This document shows positions 29,274 to 37,192 of a stretch of 64,000 bases of DNA, piece after piece; the stretch's first letter is position 1, and each line of letters opens with the position of its first letter. The DNA is from Flavobacterium ustbae (lineage in GTDB: Bacteria > Bacteroidota > Bacteroidia > Flavobacteriales > Flavobacteriaceae), in NCBI RefSeq assembly GCF_003946915.1, contig NZ_RPOC01000014.1, forward strand, positions 1-64,000, given 5' to 3'. Below the pieces are notes generated by a model. That model made no database searches. It was not told the DNA's origin and saw nothing but the letters and a program-made list of their open reading frames with translations. A program made the translations under genes and the position numbers.

Positions 29274-30635
29274 TTAGAAATGAAGGATTTTTAATGATTT
29301 ACTTTTGCGAATGTAATTCTGAATTATGTTTTTTACATCGCGATTGTGCTGCATTGGAATCAGAATGTTTCTGAGAATATCGATATTCGTAATTTGATAG
29401 TTTAAATCGTAATACGCATATCCTTTATACAATCCATTTTCTATTAAGATTGCGCTACGTTCGTTTATATTACGGCCTCTGTCTATTAAGATCATGCTTC
29501 TGTTTTCGAAGCTATTTTCAGAGATAAACTGTTGTACTCTTAAATTATAAACTTCTGGAGTTACTTCGCCTATACAAGCGCCGTCACATTCTTTAATTTT
29601 ATATTGAAAGCACTCGTTTTTGGTTTGATATAAACCTGTCAGTTTTTGGCATAAGTGATATTTTGCCGTAAATTTAAAAAGGGCATTTTTTGCTTCCTGT
29701 AAAGATGCAAATGATGTAATTTCTTTTTTACGTCCGTCAGCTTTTTCGAGTTTAAGATTAATGTAACCGTTCTCATCTTTTTCGGAATATAACGCGAATG
29801 GAAAGAACGTTTTTTTCTGCGAACGATTGTATCTCGGGCGATTGATTTTTACTTCTTGACTTTCTTTTAAAAGCGCAATAAGCTCACTGCCAGTTTCATC
29901 GTACGTAATCGTAAAAACTTCTGCTTGAATTCGTTTGCTTTTGGTTGTAACTCCAGTAAAATGCTGATTGACTCTTTTTTTGATGTTTTGGCTTTTGCCG
30001 ATGTAAATAAGCGTACCAGCTTCATTATAAATATAATAAACGCCTGTTTTGGTTGGCATTTGGCTTAAAAGATCTAAGAATTTTGGAGAAATTCCTTTTT
30101 CGACTTCGAGTTTTATAAAATCTTTTACGATTGTTTTCTCGGTGTCTTTTTCCAGAAGCATTTTAAAAAGTTTTGTAGTTGCCATGGCGTCTCCGCTGGC
30201 ACGATGTCTGTCTGCCATCGGAATTCCGAGTGCTCGTACCAATTTTCCTAAACTGTAAGACGGCTGTTCTGGAATTAGTTTTTTGGCTAATTCTACCGTA
30301 CAAAGGGTTCTGGCTTCGAAATCGTAGCCTAAACGTCTAAATTCGGTGCGAAGGATTCTGTAGTCAAAAGATGCGTTGTGAGCTACAATAACACAGTCTG
30401 AGGTAATTTCGATAATTCGTTTGGCAACTTCATAAAATTTTGGTGCCGACTGTAACATAGCATTATTAATTCCAGTCAGTTTTACCACAAACGGTTGAAT
30501 CGGAATTTCGGGATTGACAAGGCTAATGAATTGGTCAACTACTTCATGACCATCAAATTTGTAGATAGCGATTTCGGTAATTCCTTCTTCATTAAATTGT
30601 CCCCCAGTGGTTTCTATGTCTAATATCGCGTACAA
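29274..30635 (-). CDS. DEDDh exonuclease / GIY-YIG nuclease fusion
   Basis: A 453-residue protein. The N-terminal exonuclease domain (about 1-165), like DNA polymerase III epsilon, has Asp6 and Glu8 in LDIETTGG, Asp91 in HNASFDYRIL, and His144/Asp149 in DRHRASGDAM. A GIY-YIG endonuclease domain like the UvrC/Cho N-terminus follows (about 195-275, TGVYYIYNEAGTLIYIGKS). The C-terminal region (to 453) lacks a UvrC RNase H domain. Epsilon-Cho fusions are known in several phyla and are thought to act in repair. It starts at TTG: an in-frame stop sits two codons upstream and no ATG is available. The start touches a simple-word repeat. Confidence 0.9.
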   Translation of the reverse strand: MYAILDIETTGGQFNEEGITEIAIYKFDGHEVVDQFISLVNPEIPIQPFVVKLTGINNAMLQSAPKFYEVAKRIIEITSDCVIVAHNASFDYRILRTEFRRLGYDFEARTLCTVELAKKLIPEQPSYSLGKLVRALGIPMADRHRASGDAMATTKLFKMLLEKDTEKTIVKDFIKLEVEKGISPKFLDLLSQMPTKTGVYYIYNEAGTLIYIGKSQNIKKRVNQHFTGVTTKSKRIQAEVFTITYDETGSELIALLKESQEVKINRPRYNRSQKKTFFPFALYSEKDENGYINLKLEKADGRKKEITSFASLQEAKNALFKFTAKYHLCQKLTGLYQTKNECFQYKIKECDGACIGEVTPEVYNLRVQQFISENSFENRSMILIDRGRNINERSAILIENGLYKGYAYYDLNYQITNIDILRNILIPMQHNRDVKNIIQNYIRKSKSLKILHF

Positions 30636-30636
30636 A

Positions 30637-30700
30637 TTCAGTATTCGGTGTTCAGTTTTTAGTATTCAGTTTTTGTAGAGGCGAACCGCAGTGCGCCTTA
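30637..30700. repeat. Simple-word repeat plus small hairpin
   Basis: TTCAGTATTCGGTGTTCAGT-type words are followed by AGGCG / CGCCT (30679-30683 and 30694-30698). It separates the exonuclease and YggS-type genes. The words resemble other foldbacks in this window but no full inverted arm is seen. Confidence 0.45.
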
Positions 30701-30719
30701 CGATGGGTATTTTTGAAAA

Positions 30720-31379
30720 TTAACGACCTCCAAAAATGCTGCTTCCAATACGTACCATTGTGCTTCCGCATTCAATTGCCAATTGGTAATCTCCAGACAT
30801 TCCCATTGATATAGTGTTCAGGTCGCAGTTAACAGTTTTCAGTGTTTTGATGGAATCAAAAATCGTTTTTAAATGTGTAAATTCTTTTTTAATTTGGTTT
30901 TGGTCTTCGGTGAAAGTTGCCATTCCCATCAAACCTAAGATACGAATATTTTTCAATTCTCTGAACTCAACAGACGTTAAAAGTTCGCTTAATTCCTTTT
31001 CATCCAAACCAAATTTAGATTCTTCTCCCGCAATGTAAATTTGAAGAAGACAATCTATAATTCTATTATTTTTTAAAGCTTGCTTATTGATTTCCTGTAG
31101 TAATTTCAAACTGTCAACGCCGTGAATCAAAGTCACGTAAGGCGCCATAAATTTGACTTTATTAGACTGAACATGACCAATCATATGCCATTGAATGTCT
31201 TTTGGCATTTGTTCCCATTTTTCAGTCATTTCCTGAATTTTGTTTTCTCCAAAAATACGCTGACCTGCTTCATAAGCCTGCATCAAGTCTGAAACAGGTT
31301 TTGTTTTTGAAACTGCAACTAGAGTTACGTATTCAGGTAAGGTTGCTTTGATTGTATTTAAATTCGATTGAATCGACAT
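30720..31379 (-). CDS. YggS/PLPBP-family pyridoxal-phosphate homeostasis protein
   Basis: A 219-residue PLP-binding TIM-barrel protein. The Schiff-base lysine is Lys25 in LVAVSKTKP. IFGENKIQEM, WHMIGHVQSNKVK and the C-terminal MSGDYQLAIECGSTMVRIGS phosphate-binding segment are all present. The family maintains free PLP balance and is not itself a racemase. It lies 12 bp downstream of the dehydrogenase gene on the same strand, probably one transcript. Confidence 0.93.
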   Translation of the reverse strand: MSIQSNLNTIKATLPEYVTLVAVSKTKPVSDLMQAYEAGQRIFGENKIQEMTEKWEQMPKDIQWHMIGHVQSNKVKFMAPYVTLIHGVDSLKLLQEINKQALKNNRIIDCLLQIYIAGEESKFGLDEKELSELLTSVEFRELKNIRILGLMGMATFTEDQNQIKKEFTHLKTIFDSIKTLKTVNCDLNTISMGMSGDYQLAIECGSTMVRIGSSIFGGR

Positions 31380-31391
31380 GATTTTTCTTTT

Positions 31392-32279
31392 TTATAAAAA
31401 CTGTTTAGAGATTTTCTCTGCTTTTTTACTTTCGCTGTAATCATAAAAACCTTCACCAGATTTCACTCCTAATTTTCCGGCGCGAACCATATTTACCAAA
31501 AGTGGGCAAGGAGCATATTTTGGGTTTTTAAATCCATCGTACATTACATTAAGAATAGCAAGACAAACGTCAAGTCCAATAAAATCTGCTAATTGAAGTG
31601 GTCCCATTGGGTGTCCCATTCCTAATTTCATAACCGTATCAATTTCGTAAACTCCAGCAACTCCATTGTATAAAGTTTCAATTGCCTCGTTTAGCATTGG
31701 CATTAAAATTCTGTTTGCCACAAAACCTGGATAATCGTTTACTTCAACTGGAACTTTACCTAATTTTTCAGATAAAGACATGATAATTTTAGTGACTTCA
31801 TCGCTTGTATTGTATCCGCGAATGATTTCAACTAATTTCATAATCGGCACTGGATTCATAAAGTGCATTCCGATAACACGCTCAGGATGTGCCACAACTG
31901 CTCCAATTTGTGTAATAGAAATAGAAGAAGTATTCGTCGCTAAAATGGTATTGTGAGAACAATATTCGTTTAATTGCTTGAAGATGTTCAGTTTTAATTC
32001 CACATTTTCAGTTGCCGCTTCTACAACTAAATCAACGCCTACAACACCATCTTTTAGATCTGTATACGTGATAATATTGGTGATTGTTTTGGCTACATCT
32101 TCTTGAGTAATCGTTCCTTTAGACAGCATACGGTCTAAGTTAGCCGCAATAGTTGCCATTCCTTTGTCTAATGATTTTTCAGAAACGTCGATTAATTTAA
32201 CGGTAAATCCGCTTTGCGCAAAAGTATGTGCAATTCCGTTCCCCATTGTTCCTGCTCCAATTACAGCTATTGTTTTCAT
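31392..32279 (-). CDS. 3-hydroxyacyl-CoA (3-hydroxybutyryl-CoA) dehydrogenase
   Basis: A 295-residue NAD-dependent dehydrogenase. The N-terminal Rossmann motif is GAGTMGNGIAHTFAQSG. The catalytic His is in GMHFMNPVP with the surrounding LVEIIRG, and the C-terminal helical domain has DYPGFVANRILMPMLNEA and GMGHPMGPLQLADFIGLD. It oxidises 3-hydroxyacyl-CoA to 3-ketoacyl-CoA in beta-oxidation or runs in reverse. Size indicates the stand-alone short type, not the FadB fusion. The YggS-type gene follows after 12 bp. Confidence 0.93.
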   Translation of the reverse strand: MKTIAVIGAGTMGNGIAHTFAQSGFTVKLIDVSEKSLDKGMATIAANLDRMLSKGTITQEDVAKTITNIITYTDLKDGVVGVDLVVEAATENVELKLNIFKQLNEYCSHNTILATNTSSISITQIGAVVAHPERVIGMHFMNPVPIMKLVEIIRGYNTSDEVTKIIMSLSEKLGKVPVEVNDYPGFVANRILMPMLNEAIETLYNGVAGVYEIDTVMKLGMGHPMGPLQLADFIGLDVCLAILNVMYDGFKNPKYAPCPLLVNMVRAGKLGVKSGEGFYDYSESKKAEKISKQFL

Positions 32280-32308
32280 AGTATATCTTGAAATTATATT
32301 TTATGATT

Positions 32309-32348
32309 TAGCCACGAGTTCACCGATTAATTTGTGAATTCGTGGCTA
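32309..32348. repeat. Inverted repeat, GCCACGAATTCAC family
   Basis: TAGCCACGAGTTCAC (32309-32323) and GTGAATTCGTGGCTA (32334-32348) form a 15-bp stem with one mismatch. The same arm words occur at 52186-52295 and nested at 57457-57514. Confidence 0.7.
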
Positions 32349-32369
32349 TTTTATTTTTTTGAAATTTTA

Positions 32370-33335
32370 TTATTTGTTGAAACAATCAATAATTTGATAC
32401 GCCACTCTTAAAGCATCTGTAGCTTGTTCCAATGTTACTACAGGAGTTGTATCGGTATTAATTGCATTTGCAAAAGACTCTAATTCGTCCAAAATGGCAT
32501 TGTTTGCTTCAACATCTGGGTTTGTGAAATAGATTTGTTTTTTTACACCTTCAGCATTTTGAAGAATCATATCAAAATCTCCAGGAACTTCTGGCGCATC
32601 TTTCATTCTAACCACTTCGCATTTCTTTTCTAAAAAGTCGACAGAAATGTAGGCGTCTTTTTGAAAGAAACGTGATTTACGCATATTTTTTAACGAAATT
32701 CTGCTTGCAGTTAAGTTAGCAACGCAGCCATTTTCAAATTCGATTCTAGCATTCGCAATATCTGGTGTATCACTAATTACAGAAACGCCACTTGCGTGAA
32801 TGTCTTTCACTTTTGAATTTACAACACTCAAAATTGCATCGATATCATGAATCATTAAATCTAAAACCACAGGAACGTCTGTACCACGCGGGTTAAATTC
32901 AGCCAAACGATGCGTTTCTATAAACATCGGATTTTCGATCATGTTTTTTGTAGCAATAAAAGCAGGGTTAAAACGCTCTACGTGACCAACTTGCCCTTTT
33001 ACATTGTATTCTTTAGCTAAAGCGATAATTTCTTCGGCTTCTTCTATAGTGTTGGCAATTGGTTTTTCTATAAAGATATGTTTTCCTGATTTGATGGCAA
33101 CTTTAGCACATTTGTAGTGCGAAAGTGTTGGAGTTACAATGTCAATCACGTCGACAGCGTGAATGAGTTTTGCAATTGTGCTGAAGTTTTTATAGCCAAA
33201 CTCTTTTGAGATTCTTTCGGCATTTTCTTGATTTTCGTCGTAAAATCCAACTAATTCGTATTGGTCAGATTGCTGTAATAAGCGTAAATGTATTTTACCA
33301 AGATGACCAGCACCTAAAACTCCTACTTTTAACAT
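32370..33335 (-). CDS. Gfo/Idh/MocA-family oxidoreductase
   Basis: A 321-residue NAD(P)-dependent oxidoreductase. The Rossmann motif GVLGAGHLGKIHLRLL is at residues 4-19. The family Lys-Pro motif is FIEKPIA at about 92-98, and VGHVERFNPA follows. MIHDIDAIL holds the catalytic-region Asp/His. The substrate, often a sugar or inositol derivative, cannot be deduced. A TATTTTTG element on the minus strand lies about 17 bp upstream of the ATG. Beyond it sits the heptamer array shared with pcm. Confidence 0.9.
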   Translation of the reverse strand: MLKVGVLGAGHLGKIHLRLLQQSDQYELVGFYDENQENAERISKEFGYKNFSTIAKLIHAVDVIDIVTPTLSHYKCAKVAIKSGKHIFIEKPIANTIEEAEEIIALAKEYNVKGQVGHVERFNPAFIATKNMIENPMFIETHRLAEFNPRGTDVPVVLDLMIHDIDAILSVVNSKVKDIHASGVSVISDTPDIANARIEFENGCVANLTASRISLKNMRKSRFFQKDAYISVDFLEKKCEVVRMKDAPEVPGDFDMILQNAEGVKKQIYFTNPDVEANNAILDELESFANAINTDTTPVVTLEQATDALRVAYQIIDCFNK

Positions 33336-33351
33336 GAGAATGTATTTTAAA

Positions 33352-33359
33352 CAAAAATA
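33352..33359 (-). promoter_or_regulatory. -7 element for the Gfo/Idh/MocA gene
   Basis: On the minus strand this reads TATTTTTG, matching TAnnTTTG, 17 bp before the start codon. No TTG at the right distance was seen. Confidence 0.4.
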
Positions 33360-33400
33360 TAATTTATTTGTTGAAAGTGAAAATGAATTTTGGTAATTGT

Positions 33401-33720
33401 GAGTTAGAAGTTATGAGTTATGAGTTATGAGTTATGAGTTATGAGTTATGAGTTATGGGTTATGGGTTATGGGTTATGGGTTATGGGTTATGGGTTGTGG
33501 GTTGTGGGTTGTGGGTTGTGGGTTGTGGGTTTTGGATTGTGAGTTATGAGTTGTGGGTTATGGATTGTGGGTTAAGGGTTAGAGGTTAAAGGTTAAAGGT
33601 TGTGAGTTATGGATATGGGTTTCGATTTCTAAGATCTGCGTGTACATAACTTCTAATCCATAACTTCTAACTCATAACTCATAACTCATAACTCATAACT
33701 CATAACTCATAACTCATAAC
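33401..33720. repeat. Heptamer tandem array with inverted copy; G-quadruplex motif
   Basis: Exactly thirty 7-bp units run from 33401 to 33610. They are grouped: about six GAGTTAT (33415-33456), five GGGTTAT (33457-33491), five GGGTTGT (33492-33526), then mixed variants. Eleven GGG runs at constant 7-bp spacing (33457-33529) fit the G3-N1-7 quadruplex rule. After a 35-bp spacer the inverted unit ATAACTC (with variants) repeats about ten times (33646-33720). The whole can fold as a hairpin with a G-rich loop between the divergent Gfo/Idh/MocA and pcm promoters. Confidence 0.9.
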
Positions 33721-33743
33721 GTTATTTATTTAAAAATCAATAT

Positions 33744-33772
33744 TTGAAATCCTGTTTTGTTTCTTATTTTTG
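33744..33772 (+). promoter_or_regulatory. Promoter for pcm
   Basis: TTG (33744-33746), an 18-bp spacer and TATTTTTG (33765-33772) match the consensus. The TTG start codon of pcm is 21 bp downstream. The element lies directly after the heptamer array. Confidence 0.7.
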
Positions 33773-33793
33773 CGAAAATAAAACCTACCCATT

Positions 33794-34435
33794 TTGAAAG
33801 ATACAGCCAAACATCAAGGACTTCGTAATCAATTAGTAAGCACTTTAGAACAAAAAGGAATTACTGATAGAGCTGTTCTAGAAGCGATAAAAAAAATCCC
33901 AAGACACCTATTTTTAAATTCAAGTTTTGAAGATTTCGCTTATCAGGACAAAGCTTTCCCAATTGGAGCAGGGCAGACTATTTCGCAACCTTATACTGTT
34001 GCTTTTCAGTCGCAATTGCTTGAAGTTAAGAAAGATCATAAAGTTTTAGAAATTGGAACAGGTTCTGGTTATCAGACGGCTGTTTTATTTATGCTAGGTG
34101 CAAAAGTGTACACGATTGAAAGACAAAATGAATTGTTTAAAACGACTTCTAATCTTTTTCCGAAATTAAATATCCGTCCAAAGCATGTTACTTTTGGCGA
34201 TGGTTACAAAGGATTGCCAAATTTTGCTCCATTTGACAGCATTATAGTTACAGCAGGTGCACCGTTTATTCCGCAGCCTTTAATGGCGCAATTAAAAATA
34301 GGAGGAAGATTGGTGATTCCGTTAGGAGAAGATGTTCAGATTATGACATTATTGATAAGAAAAAATGAAACTCAATTTGAAAAACATGAGTTTGGAGAAT
34401 TTAGATTTGTTCCCTTATTAGAAGATAAAAATTAA
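33794..34435 (+). CDS. pcm: Protein-L-isoaspartate O-methyltransferase
   Basis: A 213-residue SAM-dependent enzyme repairing damaged aspartyl/asparaginyl residues. The N-terminal region has QGLRNQLVSTLEQKGI and the family helix IPRHLF. DKAFPIGAGQTISQPYTVAF is the substrate loop. VLEIGTGSGYQTAVL is SAM motif I (about 88-102), and FDSIIVTAGA is motif II. It starts at TTG (33794): no ATG is available before the conserved region, and the promoter at 33744 leaves about a 16-base leader. A terminator follows at 34442. Confidence 0.93.
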   Translation: MKDTAKHQGLRNQLVSTLEQKGITDRAVLEAIKKIPRHLFLNSSFEDFAYQDKAFPIGAGQTISQPYTVAFQSQLLEVKKDHKVLEIGTGSGYQTAVLFMLGAKVYTIERQNELFKTTSNLFPKLNIRPKHVTFGDGYKGLPNFAPFDSIIVTAGAPFIPQPLMAQLKIGGRLVIPLGEDVQIMTLLIRKNETQFEKHEFGEFRFVPLLEDKN

Positions 34436-34441
34436 AAAATG

Positions 34442-34465
34442 AAACCCGTTTATACGGGTTTTATT
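34442..34465. terminator. Terminator between pcm and the HTH-Fic gene
   Basis: AAACCCGT pairs with ACGGGTTT around TTTA, with a T-rich tail on the + strand. It sits between convergent genes and overlaps the 3' end of the reverse gene by a few bases. Confidence 0.75.
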
Positions 34466-35468
34466 TTGTAGTTAAGTCTATTGCATTTTTAAGGTTTTCT
34501 TTTTGGATTTTGAACATATAATTGATAAAAACAGATTTGTCGTTTTTGATTTTATATATGTCTAAAGCAGAAAAATATTCTATGTCATTATTTTTATCCG
34601 TCGGAACTAATGCGTAAACATAATTATTTTGAAGTAAGATCCAATTCATTATTATGTTTGCAATTTGAAGATTTCCCTTTTCGAAAGGGTTGATGTCAAG
34701 TATTTTTAAATATATTTCAGAAGCTAGAATTATTGGGTTGAGATTATTTTTGTGTGTTTCATACCAATTAAAAAGTAAATTCATCTCGCGTAAAATCAGC
34801 GGATCATTTTTGTATTTCCCTATATTTTCAGATTGAATTCCTTTGAAAATTAAATTATGAAGCGATAGAAGTTCTTTTTCGCTTAAACCTGCCTTCTTTT
34901 GACTTAAATCTTTTATGTATGCTGAAATTTCTTGAAAATTAATTGCTTCGAGATGTTCTCGCATACTTTTTCCTGAAACGGTAATACCATCATTAATAAC
35001 TGATTTAGTTTCTTCTAAAGTTAGAGAGTTACAGTTTAAATGAATGCTTCTAAAGATAAAATCCAATTCTAATGTTTTGGAAATTTGACGCAGCTGAAAA
35101 TGATTAAAAGATTGAAATTGATTTTTCAGTTTCTCTATTTTGTCTAAAATGTTCTGATTAGAAGATAGTATTGCTGAATCGATTTCCTTTTTATTTTTCT
35201 GAATTTCTTGTTCAGCAAGAAGTAAAGCCTTCAAAGCAAATTCTTCGTCACCAATTTCATAAATAATTTTCTCCTTAAGCCAAGCAATCATCAACGTTTC
35301 ATAATCAATTTCTAAAAGTTGAGCCAGTTTTATAATTTGATCTTTAGTTGGTTTTCTAGTCCCCGATTCAAATTTACTGATCAATGCCTGGTCGATATTG
35401 GCAAGTTGAGCCAATTCACGCGTTTTAAAACCTTTTTGTTCTCTAGCGTTTTTTAAAAGCGATTTCAT
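34461..35468 (-). CDS. XRE-type HTH protein with degenerate Fic domain
   Basis: A 335-residue protein. The N-terminal Xre/Cro helix-turn-helix (about 1-60) has TRELAQLANIDQALISKFES. A linker (about 65-125) is followed by a Fic fold with NDGITVSGKSMREHLEAINF. The Fic core should read H-P-F-x-(D/E)-G-N-G-R-x-x-R. Here it reads INPFEKGNLQIAN, so the catalytic His is Asn260, the Gly is Leu267, and both Arg are lost. The inhibitory motif S-x-x-x-E-G-N is SIHLNCN, with Glu replaced by Asn145. AMPylation is therefore unlikely. I infer a DNA-binding regulator or pseudoenzyme. The frame is intact, so it is not simply decaying. Confidence 0.85.
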   Translation of the reverse strand: MKSLLKNAREQKGFKTRELAQLANIDQALISKFESGTRKPTKDQIIKLAQLLEIDYETLMIAWLKEKIIYEIGDEEFALKALLLAEQEIQKNKKEIDSAILSSNQNILDKIEKLKNQFQSFNHFQLRQISKTLELDFIFRSIHLNCNSLTLEETKSVINDGITVSGKSMREHLEAINFQEISAYIKDLSQKKAGLSEKELLSLHNLIFKGIQSENIGKYKNDPLILREMNLLFNWYETHKNNLNPIILASEIYLKILDINPFEKGNLQIANIIMNWILLQNNYVYALVPTDKNNDIEYFSALDIYKIKNDKSVFINYMFKIQKENLKNAIDLTTK

Positions 35469-35517
35469 TTGATGAAAAATTAAGTCTTGACAAAATTAGT
35501 CATTTTCTTAAATAAAA

Positions 35518-35546
35518 GAAAAGCAGCATTTTAAAATACTGCTTTC
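35518..35546 (-). terminator. Terminator of the 35553 lipoprotein gene
   Basis: On the minus strand, GAAAGCAG-type and CTGCTTT-type arms form a stem with one internal mismatch, then a T-rich tract. It lies just beyond the stop codon of the lipoprotein gene. Confidence 0.55.
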
Positions 35547-35552
35547 TAATTT

Positions 35553-36191
35553 TTATTTTGGAGGAAGCGAACCGTCTTTTCTCATTTCTTTTACAACAGC
35601 TTGCATTATAGCATCAACAGTTTGTCCTAAATCAGTAACATATTGTGATTCGGTCGTTCCTGTCCATATTAATTTGTTTTGTTTTAATGAAAATACATTG
35701 GTTTCGACCATATAAGAAGTTGTTTCCTGATAATATCCAGGATCATAGAAGTTTGGAGAATACATTCCGTACCAGTTTCCAAAACCGTAGCCGTACATTC
35801 CCGTATACAATCCGTCGAAACCTCCATAATACATTCCGGTATAAGTTCCGGGAACATAGGTGGTTTCTTTTTCTTTACTTACTAAACGCATGCTGACAAC
35901 TCCGTCAAAATTTTCGTCTTGTAAAACCTTTAGTTTTTCTTCTTTCGATAATTGTGAAGCGGCGTTTAAGTACTGGTAGGAAGTTTTAAATACTGGATTA
36001 CTCGCTGCAATTCTATTTTCGGCAATTCGTCTCGAAGCTTCGTCTTTAACCAAAGCTACAACCAAAACTTTTTTAAATTGTTCTTGAGTGATCGTTACAT
36101 CAGGATCTCTCCAGCTATTTACAATAGATGTATTACTGCCACAACTTGAAAACGCTGCAATAGCGAAAAACAAAACTAAGTACTTTTTCAT
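35553..36191 (-). CDS. Lipoprotein, DUF4136-like
   Basis: A 212-residue protein with lipobox FSSC (Cys17) after a hydrophobic stretch, so an envelope lipoprotein. The segment SIVNSWRDPDVT resembles the N-terminal signature of DUF4136-type lipoproteins. The middle is rich in Gly, Tyr and Met (YYGGFDGLYTGMYGYGFGNW), probably a flexible surface loop. The C-terminus returns to a fold with WTGTTESQY. Function is unknown. Terminator-like sequence follows at 35518. Confidence 0.75.
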   Translation of the reverse strand: MKKYLVLFFAIAAFSSCGSNTSIVNSWRDPDVTITQEQFKKVLVVALVKDEASRRIAENRIAASNPVFKTSYQYLNAASQLSKEEKLKVLQDENFDGVVSMRLVSKEKETTYVPGTYTGMYYGGFDGLYTGMYGYGFGNWYGMYSPNFYDPGYYQETTSYMVETNVFSLKQNKLIWTGTTESQYVTDLGQTVDAIMQAVVKEMRKDGSLPPK

Positions 36192-36270
36192 ATTTTACAG
36201 TTGAATTATTTGTAATAAAAATAACAATAAAATATTATAAATACGTAATTAAGAGAGAATTAATTTGTTT

Positions 36271-36726
36271 TTAATTATAAGCTTTTTTAATACGATCCAA
36301 ATCACGTTTTGTGTCTTGCTCTTTTAGAGATTCACGTTTGTCATAGTTTTTCTTTCCTTTGCAAAGACCAATCTGTAATTTGGCTAATCCTTTCTCATTT
36401 GTGAACAATTTCAAAGGAATAATAGTAAGTCCTTTTGCTTGAACACTTTTATGAAGTGTTTTTAGTTCTTTTTTATTTAAAAGCAATTTTCTTTCGCTTC
36501 GCGATTTATGATTGAATTGATTTCCAAAAGAATATTCTTCTATATAGGTATTAATAGCAAAAAGTTCCATGCCGCTGAATTCACAAAAGCTCTCTGTAAT
36601 ATTGGCTTTTCCTAAACGTATTGACTTTATTTCTGTTCCCGCCAAAACAATTCCAGCAGTATATGTATCGATTATTTCGTAATCGAATCTGGCTCTTTTG
36701 TTAAGTATATTAACTGATTTTATCAT
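36271..36726 (-). CDS. smpB: SsrA-binding protein SmpB
   Basis: A 151-residue RNA-binding protein that brings tmRNA to stalled ribosomes. Motifs include VNILNKRARFDYEI, TYTAGIVLAGTEIKSIR, CEFSGMELFAINTYI and the C-terminal KRDLDRIKKAYN. I start at the ATG at 36726. The longer frame from 36744 would be partly encoded by a TACATTTG element (36732-36739), which must be promoter. That element ends about 5 bp before the ATG, so the mRNA should be nearly leaderless. No tmRNA gene was seen in this window. Confidence 0.95.
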   Translation of the reverse strand: MIKSVNILNKRARFDYEIIDTYTAGIVLAGTEIKSIRLGKANITESFCEFSGMELFAINTYIEEYSFGNQFNHKSRSERKLLLNKKELKTLHKSVQAKGLTIIPLKLFTNEKGLAKLQIGLCKGKKNYDKRESLKEQDTKRDLDRIKKAYN

Positions 36727-36731
36727 AATTG

Positions 36732-36739
36732 CAAATGTA
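36732..36739 (-). promoter_or_regulatory. -7 element of smpB
   Basis: On the minus strand this reads TACATTTG, a full TAnnTTTG match. It decides the smpB start, because a longer protein would begin upstream of the transcript. Confidence 0.55.
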
Positions 36740-36911
36740 AACAAAATTGAAAAAAAATGTAGTAGTTAAAGATAATTAAAGTTTTTTTTCAATATATGAT
36801 TTTAATCATTTTTAAGGAAAAAGCTTACTCATAAGTTTGTCCCGACAAAAAATCATATTTTAAATTTATTCTTTATTTGATTAACGTAAAATTCTATTTT
36901 AGTAATTTTAC

Positions 36912-36948
36912 AAAAAAAAGACCGTACTTATAGAAGTACGGTCTTTTG
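36912..36948 (-). terminator. Strong terminator, T-run on the minus strand
   Basis: AAAAGACCGTACTT (36916-36929) pairs perfectly with AAGTACGGTCTTTT (36934-36947) around ATAG. The eight-base A run on the left is a T run for minus transcripts. The nearest minus gene upstream is at 37193, beyond the small + gene. Confidence 0.7.
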
Positions 36949-36969
36949 ATATTATTTAAAAAGTTTAAG

Positions 36970-37191
36970 ATGCAAAACCAAAAAGATCCATTACATGGAA
37001 TTACACTTCAAAAAATTGTCGAAACGTTAGTCGATTATTATGGATTTGATACTCTAGGAGAGTTAATCCCTATTAAATGCTTTACTTCGAATCCTAGCGT
37101 AAAATCAAGTCTCACTTTTTTAAGAAAAACAGATTGGGCTCGTAAAAAAGTGGAAAACCTCTATATTAAAATACTTCCTAAGTTGAGCTGA
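36970..37191 (+). CDS. VF530-type (DUF2132) DNA-binding protein
   Basis: A 73-residue protein. KDPLHGITLQKIVETLVDYYG, DTLGELIPIKCF, PSVKSSLTFLRKTDWARKKV and the closing LYIKI are the full signature of the VF530 family, known from a Vibrio structure and thought to bind DNA. I start at ATG 36970; an in-frame ATG at 36946 lies partly in the terminator stem at 36912 and adds eight unrelated residues. The gene is alone on its strand between two reverse genes, with only 1 bp to the end of the DUF3575 gene. Confidence 0.88.
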   Translation: MQNQKDPLHGITLQKIVETLVDYYGFDTLGELIPIKCFTSNPSVKSSLTFLRKTDWARKKVENLYIKILPKLS

Positions 37192-37192
37192 T

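Noticed and set aside
33401..33720. CRISPR array
   Set aside because: Units are contiguous heptamers with no spacers and no cas genes nearby.
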